Assembly: GCA_025786725.1 (NCBI GenBank) | Contig: JAHLTZ010000006.1 | Coordinates: 620,001-684,000, forward strand | Reading direction: 5' to 3' | DNA: 64,000 nucleotides | DNA from: Syncephalis fuscata | Taxonomy: Eukaryota > Zoopagomycota > Zoopagomycetes > Zoopagales > Piptocephalidaceae | In this document: piece by piece, positions 37,807 to 48,716 of the stretch | How positions within the stretch are numbered: position 1 is the stretch's first letter | Layout: every line of letters begins with the position of its first letter | The notes under the pieces: generated by a model | Databases searched by the model: none | Told to the model about the DNA's origin: nothing | The model's input: the letters and a program-made list of their open reading frames with translations, nothing else | Made by a program: the position numbers and the translations under genes

Positions 37807-38053
37807 TTAAAAGCTGTACAATACGAATACTGCTTTGGATCATTCATCTTAGCAAGTTGATATAAAAATAGAAAACAAAAATGTAGCAATAATAGGAGCA
37901 AAAAAGCAGTTATATATGCAAGAATGCAGCCGTAAATAGAACAGAAATGTAGTAATAAAAAGAGACATAGTAAGCATTATTTATTACACGTATCATACTA
38001 ACTTATCGATTTGTATTGTTATATTGTATTTCAATTTTAACTATTTTTAAATC

Positions 38054-38277
38054 ATGCCACTATCCGTCCATGAATTTATTGCCGCTATTAAGCAGAAAAA
38101 GAAGGAAGAAAATGAGTTAAAATATAAGAAACAGAAAGAAGGTAATGATGATATTTATGATTTATGCTTTAAATTTATTTATATGATTAATATATATTTG
38201 TAGTAGTTTGCGCAGATTGTAACAAATTGATAAATATCTTTCTTTTTAAACAAGTATTTAATGTTTATTGTAAATAA
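38054..38277 (+). CDS. possible small two-exon protein
   Basis: Exons 38054-38141 and 38204-38277 join in phase 1 with a normal donor (G|GTAATG) and a TTTGTAG acceptor, giving 53 residues: MPLSVHEFIAAIKQKKKEEN, a basic helical stretch, then CADC and a short hydrophobic end. No family recognised. The lone homology-free intron makes it weak evidence. It ends 16 bp before the LPMO 1 stop, convergent with it. Confidence 0.25.
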
Positions 38278-38292
38278 TCATTTAAACACAAA

Positions 38293-39549
38293 TTAATTTA
38301 ACAACTCATTACAATCAATTGCGTAAAAAGATTTGCTGTCCCGGGAGGGTAAAGTAAAGCCTTGTTGGGCAGCACTGCTGCTTTGCTGATCTTCACCGTT
38401 ATACTGAGCGTTTACATCATCGCTTGAAGTGATGGGGGATGAATTTGCGTCGCCTTTCTTGGATGCAGTGCTAGGAGCTAAATTATTGTATTCCTGATTA
38501 AAATAGTTGTCAGTGGAAGAAGATGCAGCCTTGCTGTCGAGTTCTGGAGCGTCATTTCCTGTAGAAGCAGAAGAGGAGCTTTGAGAAGCATTACTGTTAG
38601 CTTCCGGCTTATTGTCATAAGTAGAAGCGGAAGGAGAAAAAATCTGAGGGGCTTTGCTATCAGCTTCTGGAGCACTATTGCTAGTAGAGGCAGAAGAAGG
38701 CGAAGAAGAGGAAGAAGATTCAACAGCGCTAGCATCGGCACCATCCGAGATAGCAACAGTAAATTGAGTGTCGCTGTCGTCACGACGAACATTTCTGTCA
38801 TCGGAAAATTGTTCCCAAGGAATTCTTTCTGGAGAAGCTACAGCACCTTGTTTTCCATCACCTGGCTCGCCGACCACAGTGCCATCGCGAGTAGACGTAG
38901 AGCCAATAGGAATTGTGACTATCTTTCGTTTGGGGAAATACTCCTTGCCATCATGTTTGCCATCAGTGTTGGCCCACTGCGGAATCTGGGGCTTGCCTTC
39001 TAGCTGGGCAACGAATAGCTCGGGACCAGTAAGACTGCCTGTGTCACTACCACCGCTAATTTCAACATCAGCACAGTTCATGTAGTATTCACGATTGCCT
39101 TCAGCGTTTAGCCAAGTCCAACCAAAGACTGCTGGACCGTTCTTAGCGCCCTTGGGCAATGGGATGTGGTAGCTGTAGGGAGCTGAGCCAAGGAAGCATA
39201 AATCAATAATAGTTTTTAAAACTACCCAGTTTTTGCCATTATCGTAGGAAAGTGCAAATTGACAATGGCCGCCTTTGTGTGAGTTACCGGCATGGAAGCT
39301 GGCCGTGAAAGATTTACCGGCCGTGTATTTGCCAGTTACTGGGCCAACCTTTTGGTGGCGGCAAGGGAATGGGCCAGGAAAGTTAATAGCATTAAGCGGA
39401 GCGTTCAAGTTGTAGTCGACGGCGCCATAGCCTTTATTACGAGGATCGGCACGTGGAATTGGTGAGAAAAGTTGCATGTGGCCAGCCACTAGTTCCAACG
39501 AACTAAAGCCAAGAATGGCAGTGCCGATTATACTCATCCAAGAAACCAT
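38293..39549 (-). CDS. secreted AA11-like lytic polysaccharide monooxygenase, copy 1
   Basis: Intronless, 418 residues. Residues 1-23 are a signal peptide cut before HMQLFSPIPR, so His becomes the N-terminal copper ligand. The second ligand is the His in NSHKGGHCQF; the axial Tyr is in NREYYMNCADVEI. WTWLNAEGNREYYMNC and PGPFPC are typical of AA11-like enzymes, which oxidise chitin chains. The catalytic part ends near residue 230. The tail of about 150 residues is Ser/Ala/Asp-rich, unlike the Lys-rich tails of copies 3 and 4. This is the most divergent of the four copies and lies on the outside of the array. No carbohydrate-binding module is seen. Confidence 0.82.
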   Translation of the reverse strand: MVSWMSIIGTAILGFSSLELVAGHMQLFSPIPRADPRNKGYGAVDYNLNAPLNAINFPGPFPCRHQKVGPVTGKYTAGKSFTASFHAGNSHKGGHCQFALSYDNGKNWVVLKTIIDLCFLGSAPYSYHIPLPKGAKNGPAVFGWTWLNAEGNREYYMNCADVEISGGSDTGSLTGPELFVAQLEGKPQIPQWANTDGKHDGKEYFPKRKIVTIPIGSTSTRDGTVVGEPGDGKQGAVASPERIPWEQFSDDRNVRRDDSDTQFTVAISDGADASAVESSSSSSPSSASTSNSAPEADSKAPQIFSPSASTYDNKPEANSNASQSSSSASTGNDAPELDSKAASSSTDNYFNQEYNNLAPSTASKKGDANSSPITSSDDVNAQYNGEDQQSSSAAQQGFTLPSRDSKSFYAIDCNELLN

Positions 39550-41955
39550 TGCGTTAAAAAGATTGAAAATAAAATGAGATTATGAATCAGTTAAAACGTG
39601 ATAAAGGCAGCCAGGCCTAGTGTGAAAGTGAATCAGTAGGAAATCACAAGTAAAGATGTTGGTTGGTTATAAAATACAGGAGTATGTGTACTTTTGGTTT
39701 CGCTTATATATGGGTCATGGCCAACTTTTGGCCATAGTACAATACAATGCACTATTTTACTTAAAAAAACGACTTAAAGTAGTATTCCTTTTTTCGATGA
39801 TGGTAACCATCTGTTTGGAATTATCAGGTGCTTTAGAAAAAGGCCTCAGATATTTATTGTATGAAGTGGACTAAGTATCAGTAGAGTCTGGAGTCTGATA
39901 ATTGAACACAGCATAAATGGCATTAAAAAGGAGTCGTAGCACACATGTTTTATAACTAATGAAATACGCCAGTTTTAATAATGTTTTGTATAAGGCCAAA
40001 TAAAAGGCGCTGTCCAAGTTCCTGGCCACAGGCGTGTCCTACAAATGCCTGTAATATATGCTTTATCGATTAAAAGATACAGATAAAGTAATTTAGAAAT
40101 AATAAAGCAAATAAATAATAGAGCAAGACAAGCCAAATACATTAACATACAAACCGTTGCTGTATAGCTATTAATGAGTTTTACTACTTTACAGCAAAGG
40201 TAAAAACAAGCCATTTACCACTTGTACTACCCGGCCTGTGAATTAATACGTTCATTTATTGAACAAACGATTGGTGGACTTTATTCGGCAGTCACAGTAT
40301 ACTGAAACAACGGCCAATTTTCGCCGAACACCACATCCGCTTAATAGACTGGTTAGTCTAGAATCTGATAGTTTGTTGGCGATTGTAAACTAATAAATTT
40401 TAAATTATAAACTAAACTATTTTTATCCATTGTGCTAATTTACAATCATTTATTCCAGCTACAATAATACTCATCTAAAACATTTCTATGTGTTTAAATG
40501 CTATATTAAGTTTAACACAATTAATAAATTCTTTTATATGTATTTATTAGGCAAACAGTGATTACTAAAGTATTATTGCTTTGTTTTGGAATACTTGATG
40601 ATAATAATGAGTATTTTGATAACTGATGTCATTCGCCGCTTAGCATCATGTTCAATAGATTAAATGTTATTAAAAATAGTTATTTGATCCCAAATCACAT
40701 TGTGCTACTAGTGGATTGATGACAAAAGAGTGCATATTAATATTAAATCACACACAACTTGTTATGTAATCAACGCATTTTATATAGCATGATAAATATA
40801 AAAGTATATATGCCTTTTAAATTACAAACGAAATAACACACATTTTATGTTATTAATGTGATAATATAAGCACAAATAAATAATTTGAATGTAGCTGTTC
40901 CGAGTGTAATTAGTTGTAATATATTAATATAATAATACGATTCAAGTGATTAAATGATGCATTATAACTAACAACTCGATTGTTCATCTATCTATAATTA
41001 ATTCTTATATTTACTTAACTATAAAAGCGCTTGATTATTTTTTTACTATAGAAAATATATAATATTTCATGAGATAATATGTCAATCTACCGTGCAAAAC
41101 ATTTGTATGGTGACTTTATAGTGCTTAATTCAGCTATAGCAAGGAAATGCTATAGCTATAAAATTATTTAAAAGGTCAATTGACAAGATAAACTAAAACA
41201 TTAGTTTAATTAAATTTCATAAGTTACCAAAATGTAAAATGGCTATCAAACTGCTTAGTTTGCACCGGGTCTATTAATTTGCCAAAAAGAAATAGCGCAG
41301 TTTCAGCATAAACGGAGTTTGGATTTTTTAGCTTCTAACTTGCCTGCTGATCTTTAGGCTACATTAGTAATCTATATATCCTTCAAACACTTTCGTTACC
41401 AAATGCGTCTAATCACTGCAGTGTTAAAAAAGTACGCATTATTTCATGGGATCTAATGCCTACAAATTTAGTAATTGTATGAGAATAATATTTTAGCTTC
41501 TTATTTATAAACTTCGGATCCGCAAAAAACGTAGTATTCCCAAAAGTAGTTATTGAATTACAATATTACCAATTTCCATATAAATGCTAATTTCTAATTT
41601 GAGCGTTGTTCGCACAATGTTTATTGGCGTCTGTGTTGTAAATCTTTAAATGGGAGCATTGTAAGATAGAGCCTGTTTATCAGCTGTTGTACTTTTACAG
41701 AATTGGTAAGTTTTAGCATTCCACTTTTGGAATTATATTGATACTAAGCTAAGTAATGCTAGTAGTGGGCTATCCCGAAGCTTTTAAATCGCACGCTTAT
41801 AAAAGGTTTGGCGTCCGCAATTCAAGCTGAGCTATTGTAACCTCATCAACTTTCTCAACATCATACACTCCCTTATACAACGGCCTGGCGCCTTGCTATC
41901 CTATTCAAATTATTTTTTTGTTACTTTTAAACATACTGCTGCTACTAAACAAACT
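39550..41955. other. long AT-rich divergent spacer between LPMO genes 1 and 2
   Basis: 2.4 kb with no supported gene. It holds both promoters: a TTATAAAA-like box near 39666 (for the minus gene) and CTTATAAAAGG near 41798 (for the plus gene). The middle is very AT-rich. Confidence 0.5.
41795..41807 (+). promoter_or_regulatory. TATA-like box of LPMO copy 2
   Basis: CTTATAAAAGG lies about 155 bp before the ATG at 41956, a spacing similar to that in copies 3 and 4. Confidence 0.5.
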
Positions 41956-43242
41956 ATGGTGTCGTGGGCAAGAATCGCTGCTGTGACCGTGCTTGGTCTT
42001 AGTACATTGCAAAATGTGGCTGGCCACATGAAATTGTTTGCGCCAATTGTTCGTGGCGAACCCCGTATTAAGAAGCAGTACTTTGGAATTGCCGACTACG
42101 ATCTTAATGCACCATTAAATTCGGCCGATTATCCTGGAAAGTTTCCTTGCCGTTACCAAAAGAAAGGTCCAGCTATGGCCAAGTACACGGCCGGCAAGTC
42201 ATTTGCTGTAATGTTTAAGACTGGTAACTCGCACCGAGGTGGACATTGTCAGTTTGCAATTTCTTACGACAACGGCGAAACTTGGGTCGTACTCAAAACT
42301 ATCATCGAACTGTGCTTTATGGATCTAGCTCCATGGGTCTATAACATTCCATTGCCTAAGGGCGCCAAGAACGGACCTGCACTGTTTGGTTGGGGCTGGA
42401 TGAACGCAGAGGGTAACCGTGAATATTACATGAACTGCGCCGATATTGAAATCAACGGTGGCAGTGATACAGGCAGTCTTACTGGTCCCGAGCTATTTGT
42501 TGGTCAGTTGGATGGCAAACCAAAGATTCCTGAATGGGCCTATACCGATGGCAAAAAAGATGGCAAAGAACACTTTTTCAATCGCAAAGTTGTTACTATC
42601 CCAGCTGGAGCCAAGGCTACTCGCGATGGTACAGTAGTTGGTGAAGCATGTAACGGACACAAGCCTGCCAAGATGCCACCAGCCAAGATCCCATGGGATC
42701 GCTTCCGCGACGATGATCAAGACCACCAAGATGACAGTGTTAAAACAGTATTTGTGGCAACAAGCGAAAATCCTGGTATCGGCGTTAAAGGCGACAGCGA
42801 AGCAAAATATCCTTATGTAGATGGTGAAAATTACGTAATTCCAATTGATGGAGACACTAGCTCAAGCTCAAATAGCACCGCCACCACTACTACTGAGGAC
42901 ACTACTACTGCTACTAATGACACTACTACTGCTACTGATGACAATACTACTGCTACTGATGACAACACTACTGCTACTGATGACAATACTAGTGCTACTA
43001 GTAAGAGTAGTTCTAGTGCTGCCAGTAAAAGTAGTTCTGGTTCTAGTGAAGATGTTACTAGCACTAGTGATGACGTTAGTACTAGTACCGATAGTGAAAA
43101 TGATACTTCTAATGAAGACTCCAAGAAGAGTAAGAAAGATAAGAAGGATAAAAAGAAGAAGAAGAATAAGAAGAATAAGGATGAGAATGAGGATAGTAAC
43201 AGTGAAGACGACAACAACAGCAATAATGACGAAAGTGAGTAG
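41956..43242 (+). CDS. secreted AA11-like LPMO, copy 2, with acidic/basic tail
   Basis: I start at 41956, where MVSWARIAAVTVLGLSTLQN matches the leaders of the other copies; the frame is open upstream to 41893. Cleavage before HMKLFAPIVRGEPR exposes the first His ligand. SHRGGHCQFAISYDN gives the second, NREYYMNCADIEI the axial Tyr. After the catalytic part the tail has a Thr/Asp/Asn tandem repeat, a Ser-rich stretch, then a strongly Lys-rich run (KKDKKDKKKKKNKKNK) and an acidic Asp/Glu/Ser end. Intronless. Opposite in orientation to copies 1, 3 and 4. Confidence 0.85.
   Translation: MVSWARIAAVTVLGLSTLQNVAGHMKLFAPIVRGEPRIKKQYFGIADYDLNAPLNSADYPGKFPCRYQKKGPAMAKYTAGKSFAVMFKTGNSHRGGHCQFAISYDNGETWVVLKTIIELCFMDLAPWVYNIPLPKGAKNGPALFGWGWMNAEGNREYYMNCADIEINGGSDTGSLTGPELFVGQLDGKPKIPEWAYTDGKKDGKEHFFNRKVVTIPAGAKATRDGTVVGEACNGHKPAKMPPAKIPWDRFRDDDQDHQDDSVKTVFVATSENPGIGVKGDSEAKYPYVDGENYVIPIDGDTSSSSNSTATTTTEDTTTATNDTTTATDDNTTATDDNTTATDDNTSATSKSSSSAASKSSSGSSEDVTSTSDDVSTSTDSENDTSNEDSKKSKKDKKDKKKKKNKKNKDENEDSNSEDDNNSNNDESE
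42898..43002 (+). repeat. 21-bp coding minisatellite, five units
   Basis: Five in-frame 21-nt units beginning GAC, encoding roughly DNTTTAT with small changes, in the Thr/Asp tail of LPMO copy 2. Units start at 42898, 42919, 42940, 42961 and 42982. Confidence 0.85.
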
Positions 43243-44726
43243 AATAATACAATTATTCAATTGTACGACATCTTGTTGCGATAGGACTATAGTCTATAAT
43301 AGTGTATGTTGAATTGACAATGAATAAATAAACATTTAGCGTTGAGCACTCAGAATTTAAAGTTTTTTATTATTTGCTATTTTCAATGATAGTAAAATGA
43401 TATTAATATAAATCAGGCAAATAACTATTAGTACAAGTTATTATGCTAAATAAATACTATTATCATAAGGTAAATATTAGCCAATGTAATATTTAGGTGT
43501 GATGCAAATGTTGTATATATGTACTGTAAAACAGTCATGATGTGGTGTAACAGTCAGTACTACAATATAGCAATAATTAACAAATTATTGCATCAACTTT
43601 TTTGTAACGGGGAATTTCGCAAAAAGTTCTTTTTAATTGATAGATGTAGTATATATGTAGGCATAAAATGTAGTTATTATGGCTATACAGTTCTTACCAC
43701 TAGGGGAATCCAGAATTTATTTACCAAATGTTCTAAGTGTTGATGTCGTTATATAGAAATGACTATATAAACACGTATTATATATTATCAATAAAAATAT
43801 AATTTTTTCAAAAATCATTCCTGACATCCCTGACCAATTTCCTAAATTAGTGTATTTACTATTTTTATTATACAAACGTAATAACTTATTATAATATATA
43901 TAATAAATTTTATAGACACAAGCTATTGTTATTTATTTAGCATTCTGTTGTTGGTATTTTACTTGTAGTAAAATAATAAAGTAAATAACGTTAAAGTGAT
44001 ATTTGGCGAATCTACGCAATAATAAAATTATTATTGTTAATAATTGATTAATTTAGTAGTAATGGTTATGAATCAATCATTACAGAATATATCATGCAAT
44101 CTTGAGTAAATCAATGTGGGATTAAACAATACAAATATTATAGCTGCTTATTTATTATTAAACCGATATGATAGTTCCCATTTTAAAAAAGTCGCAATTA
44201 AATTAAAGCAAAAAAATAGTGTACTGTTTGTATAAATAAGTTATATGATAAGTGAATATGTTAGACAGTTATTTCGTGCATATCTAATCGACCGACATTT
44301 TAGTATATCATACAATTGATGCGGGCGGTTGTGCTAAAGATAATAAAAACAATTAGTTAGTATAATCGTAAAGACGATCAGAATAGCTGTGATAACTATA
44401 AAAGCTATCTATATCGAAATTGAATAAATTTGCTAATATGGCAATTATAATAAAAATACTGTAATTGACGTATTAATGGAGATAATTGCTATAGTGTTAT
44501 TTTCTATTAATATAGCAAGTATAATTGGTAACGCGCGATTCAAAACATTATATATTTCAACATTAGTTGCTACAATTTATTGTTGTAGAAAATTTCAAGT
44601 GTCCAGCACTAGACTATTTGTTTATTTGTTTCATTTCAATACATCAGTATCAGTTACAATCTGCTGTTACAGATAAGCATTGCACAACTAAATAGTTGTA
44701 ATATTCCATTTTTTGTAATTCTTCTA
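43243..44726. other. AT-rich spacer between convergent LPMO genes 2 and 3
   Basis: No supported gene. Contains the 3'-flank repeat at 43655-43745 and the 3' part of duplicated block A. Confidence 0.5.
43655..43745 (+). repeat. 3'-flank repeat, partner of 37716-37806
   Basis: Inverted partner of 37716-37806; see that entry. Confidence 0.75.
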
Positions 44727-45767
44727 TTAGTACTTCTTATTCTTATTCTTCTTTCCTTTGCCATGCTTTTTACCCTTGTTAGAAGGCTTAGATTTAGAAT
44801 AAGAAGATGGTTTAGAAGAGCCGGAATTAGCTTTTTCAGTAGCTGGAGCTTTAGAAGAACCGGAATCAGTATTTCCAGTAGCTGGCGCTTCAGAAGAACC
44901 ATTTTTCACATATGGATAGTTGGCTTCACTGTCGCCTTTGACACCAATACCAGGATTGTCACTTGTTGCTACAAATACTGTTTTAACACTGTCATCCTGT
45001 TTAGCAGCGTCATCATTGTAGACACGATTCCATGGAAGCTTGGCTGGTGGCATATTGGCAGGCTTTTGGCCATTGCATCCTTCACCAACTACCGTGCCAT
45101 CGCGAGTAGACTGGGCTCCAGACGGAATAGTAACAATCTTGCGATTGAAAAAGTGTTCTTTGCCATCCTTCTTGCCATCGGTATAGGCCCATTCAGGAAT
45201 CTTTGGCCTGCCAGATAACTGAGCCACAAACAATTCGGGACCGGTAAGACTACCTGTATCACTACCACCGTTGATTTCAATGTCAACACAGTTCATGTAG
45301 TATTCACGGTTGCCCTCGGCGTTAATCCAGGTCCAGGCAAATACTGCCTCTCCGTTCTTGGCTCCCTTAGGCAGTGGGATGTTATAGACCCATGGAGCTT
45401 TGTCCAAAAAGCATAAGTCGATGATGGTTTTGAGCACCACCCAGTTTTGACCATTGTCATAGGAAATCGCAAACTGACAATGTCCACCTCGGTGCGAGTT
45501 ACCGGTCTTGAACATTACAGCAAATGACTTGCCAGCCGTGTATTTGGCCATAACTGGGCCTTTCTTTTGGTAACGGCACGGATATTTGCCAAGGAATCTG
45601 TGGTCACCCAATGATGCATGAAGATTGTAATCTACAACGCCATACTGTTTTTGAATACGTAGATCGCCACGTGGAATGGGTGCAAATAATTTCATATGAC
45701 CGGCCACGTTTTGTAGTGCACTAAGACCGAGCACGGCCAAAGTAGCAAGTTGCGTTAAATTCACCAT
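44727..45767 (-). CDS. secreted AA11-like LPMO, copy 3, polybasic tail
   Basis: Intronless, 346 residues. Signal peptide ends LQNVAG, then HMKLFAPIPRGD. Ligand motifs SHRGGHCQF and NREYYMNCVDIEI are intact. The tail is short: Ser/Ala/Thr repeats (SSEAPATGNTDSG-like) followed by a terminal run, KGKKHGKGKKNKNKKY. Catalytic half is nearly the same as copy 4. A GCCTTTTATAAG box lies about 165 bp upstream, conserved with copy 4. Such a basic end might bind acidic polymers or a cell wall, but this is only inference. Confidence 0.85.
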   Translation of the reverse strand: MVNLTQLATLAVLGLSALQNVAGHMKLFAPIPRGDLRIQKQYGVVDYNLHASLGDHRFLGKYPCRYQKKGPVMAKYTAGKSFAVMFKTGNSHRGGHCQFAISYDNGQNWVVLKTIIDLCFLDKAPWVYNIPLPKGAKNGEAVFAWTWINAEGNREYYMNCVDIEINGGSDTGSLTGPELFVAQLSGRPKIPEWAYTDGKKDGKEHFFNRKIVTIPSGAQSTRDGTVVGEGCNGQKPANMPPAKLPWNRVYNDDAAKQDDSVKTVFVATSDNPGIGVKGDSEANYPYVKNGSSEAPATGNTDSGSSKAPATEKANSGSSKPSSYSKSKPSNKGKKHGKGKKNKNKKY

Positions 45768-47534
45768 GATTCGTTATCAAGTAGTGTATTGAAAATCCGA
45801 AAAGAATGAGTTGATTGATCTAAAAAGGCACCAGGCCGTTGTATAGGAGAACGTTAGAAGGTGAAGTGTGATGTGGAAGTGTGTTGTAAAGATGTAGAAT
45901 TTTAGTGAGTGTTTGCGCAAGCCGGGCCTTTTATAAGAATTTGAGCTATAAAGTTGTGGCATTGGTGTCGCATGGCGAGTGTCGCAATTGTATCAAAAAA
46001 CGGATAATTTAAAACTTCCAGTACTATAGAAACAGCAATACTCGGCAGTTATTATTCTATAATTTAGCAACAATGTTTTTAATTACAGAATAAACATTGC
46101 CAGATATCCTGAATTGGCGATGAAGGAGATTGTTTGATGTGTATGGAAAGTGTTGATCTGACAATATGTAACCGTTTTACCATTTTTGGAAATACTCGGT
46201 TGTCACGCTATACAACGTTCCAAACTGCAGGTTCCATCACGAATTCTCCGCTATATTTTTACTATTAATAAAACAATTGTACCAAAAAATAACTATTCAA
46301 AAAAGCACAATTTACATTAATTCAAACCTGCGACGATAAACATGCCACAACTTAATATAATAAATACGCTATACATGCTTTTTTAACTGGAGTTAAGTAT
46401 TTCATTTTATTAAATAAAATATTAGAAAACAAAGAATGGGATATGGATAATTGCTTCAAAAAATATCATCGAGTTGCAAAGTGGATTCCATTGTGAATGG
46501 TGATTTGGTGCAAAGTTACACTATATATAGCAAACCAATCATTTATCCTTCTGTTACTATATTTGGTAATTATAAATTACTTGGCTCTTTCCAAATTTAA
46601 AACTATAGTCAGGTGATGCATACCAAAATTTGAAGTTTTAAGAAACGCGAACAAACATGAATTTTTAATAATTTAATTTTATTTAAATAAAAAAGTAAGA
46701 AAACATAATAAAACAACACTAACAATGCTTTACTTGCGCGTTTATCAGTATAAAATAGAATTTATTACTTAATTTTGAAACGTCTTTCGACCATAAACAC
46801 CACACCAGCTTATCCTGCAGTGTTTTGGATCCACAGTCTGATACTTTTTGTACTAGTTTACTGTATTTTATTTCCTGTGCTTTTGCCAATTTTTTTAATA
46901 AATACGTTGATTACTAATTAAAAAACACAAAACTGTAGGCACTTTTACTTCATATTTCAGATGCTATTTCTACTCACGTAGAAATGAAGTATATAGCAGA
47001 TTAATTTTACTATCAATAAAAATTATCGGAATTCTTTAAACACATCTTTCCACAGACTAATATGTTTCTAGTTATTATTTTACTTTTATAGTAGCAGTAT
47101 AGCTTATTAAAAATAAATAATCTAATGATGAACAATTTTATAAAGACACAACAATAGCTATTTAATATTTTGTCGTTGGTATTTTACTTGAAGCAAAATG
47201 GCAAATAGCTGAACAATGCTAAGTTAGTTTCGGATAAATATATACAACAACATTATTGGCATTTTTAATAATTGTTTAATTTAATACAGAGTGTATCTTG
47301 CAGCCGAGAAAATAAATGTAGGATTATACAGTAAATATATTATATTTGTTATTTATAGTTTAAACTTCAATAGCAACTGCGACACTTAATCCTTATAAAA
47401 TTTCAAGTGTCCTGCACTATAATATTTGTTTATTTGTTTTATTTCAGTACATCAGTATTAACTATGGTTTACTGTTACAACTGAGTGCTGCGCAACTAAA
47501 TAGCTGTAATATTCCATGTTTACTTTCAATTCTC
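45768..47534. other. spacer between tandem LPMO copies 3 and 4
   Basis: No supported gene. Left part is the duplicated 5' flank of copy 3, right part the duplicated 3' flank of copy 4; the middle, about 46300-47100, is unique AT-rich DNA. Confidence 0.5.
45925..45938 (-). promoter_or_regulatory. TATA-like box, LPMO copy 3
   Basis: CTTTTATAAG within a stretch of about 80 bp conserved with the copy 4 promoter, including TTTGAGCTATAAAGTTGT. Confidence 0.5.
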
Positions 47535-48716
47535 CTATTCATGCTTCTTGTTCTTCTTCTTCTTTCCTTTACCTGACTTCTTTCCCTTACCAGAAGATTT
47601 AGAATCAGATTTGGAATCAGAATCAGCATTGGCATCTTCAGAAGTTGATACTTCAGAAGAATCAGAATCAGACTTCTTTTTTCCTTTACCAGAGGATTTG
47701 GAGGAAGATGATGATGATGATGATGATGAATCAGAATCGGTATCTTTAGCAGTTGGAGCATTAGAAGAAGAACCAGTGTCTTCAGTTGCTGAAGTTTCAG
47801 CAGAAAAGGAGCCTGTATTTTTGGTAGTCGAAGCTTCAGAAGAAGCACCTTTCACATATGGATAGTTAGCTTCACTGTTGCCTTTGACACCGATACCAGG
47901 ATTGTCACTTGTTGCTACAAATACCGTTTTAACACTGTCATCTTGGTGAGCAGCATCATCGTTGTGGAAGCGATTCCACGGAAGCTTGGCTGGTGGCATA
48001 TTGACAGGCTTCTGGCCATTACCTCCCTCACCAACTACCGTGCCATCGCGAGTAGACTGGGCTCCAGACGGAATAGTAACAATCTTGCGCTTGAAAAAGT
48101 ATTCTTTGCCGTCTTTCTTAGCATCAGTATTGGCCCATTCAGGAATCTTTGGCCTGCCAGATAACTGAGCCACAAACAATTCGGGACCGGTAAGACTGCC
48201 TGTGTCACTACCACCGTTGATTTCAATGTCAACACAGTTCATGTAGTATTCACGGTTGCCCTGGGCGTTAATCCAGGTCCAGGCAAATACTGCAGCTCCG
48301 TTCTTGGCTCCCTTAGGCAGTGGGATGTTATAGACCCATGGGGCTTTGTCCATAAAACATAAGTCGATGATGGTTTTGAGCACCACCCAGTTTTGACCAT
48401 TGTCATAGGAAATCGCAAACTGACAATGTCCACCTCGGTGCGAGTTACCGGTCTTGAACATCACAGGGAACGACTTGCCAGCCGTATACTTGGCCATAGC
48501 TGGGCCTTTCTTTTGATGACGACATGGATATTTGCCAGTGTATTTGGGGTCGTTCAATGGCGCATTAAGATCGTAATCGACAATTCCAAAGTACTGCTTC
48601 TGTATACGACGGTCACCACGAGGGATGGGAGCATATAACTTCATGTGGCCAGCCACGTTTTGTAGTGCGCTAAGACCGAGCACGGCCACGGTAGCGAGTT
48701 GCGTTAAATTCACCAT
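47535..48716 (-). CDS. secreted AA11-like LPMO, copy 4, polybasic tail
   Basis: Intronless, 393 residues. Leader MVNLTQLATVAVLGLSALQN is nearly the same as copy 3; the mature protein starts HMKLYAPIPRGD. Both His motifs and NREYYMNCVDIEI are present. The tail is longer than in copy 3: Ser/Thr/Glu-rich, a run of Ser, then SGKGKKK, a Ser/Asp-rich block and a second KSSGKGKKSGKGKKKKNK. The two Lys-rich modules look like an internal duplication of the copy 3 tail. Catalytic-domain differences from copy 3 are few, so the pair is recent. Confidence 0.85.
   Translation of the reverse strand: MVNLTQLATVAVLGLSALQNVAGHMKLYAPIPRGDRRIQKQYFGIVDYDLNAPLNDPKYTGKYPCRHQKKGPAMAKYTAGKSFPVMFKTGNSHRGGHCQFAISYDNGQNWVVLKTIIDLCFMDKAPWVYNIPLPKGAKNGAAVFAWTWINAQGNREYYMNCVDIEINGGSDTGSLTGPELFVAQLSGRPKIPEWANTDAKKDGKEYFFKRKIVTIPSGAQSTRDGTVVGEGGNGQKPVNMPPAKLPWNRFHNDDAAHQDDSVKTVFVATSDNPGIGVKGNSEANYPYVKGASSEASTTKNTGSFSAETSATEDTGSSSNAPTAKDTDSDSSSSSSSSSSKSSGKGKKKSDSDSSEVSTSEDANADSDSKSDSKSSGKGKKSGKGKKKKNKKHE

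Larger units (their letters stand above)
43900..46260. repeat. duplicated block A (LPMO copy 3 plus flanks)
   Basis: Matches block B at 47100-49200 in the gene, the 3' flank (e.g. ATTTCAAGTGTCC, GTTTATTTGTTT) and about 500 bp of 5' flank (TTTTGGAAATACT, GTTCCAAACT). Boundaries are approximate, judged by eye. Confidence 0.7.

Noticed and set aside
39656..39874. 72-codon open frame upstream of LPMO copy 1
   Set aside because: Overlaps the likely promoter; no conserved feature.
42831..43260. long minus-strand Leu/Ser/Val-rich open frames opposite LPMO copy 2
   Set aside because: Reverse reading of a Thr/Ser/Asp repeat region; typical shadow frames.
47548..47865. acidic open frame opposite the LPMO copy 4 tail
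   Set aside because: Antisense of Lys/Ser codons; no independent evidence.
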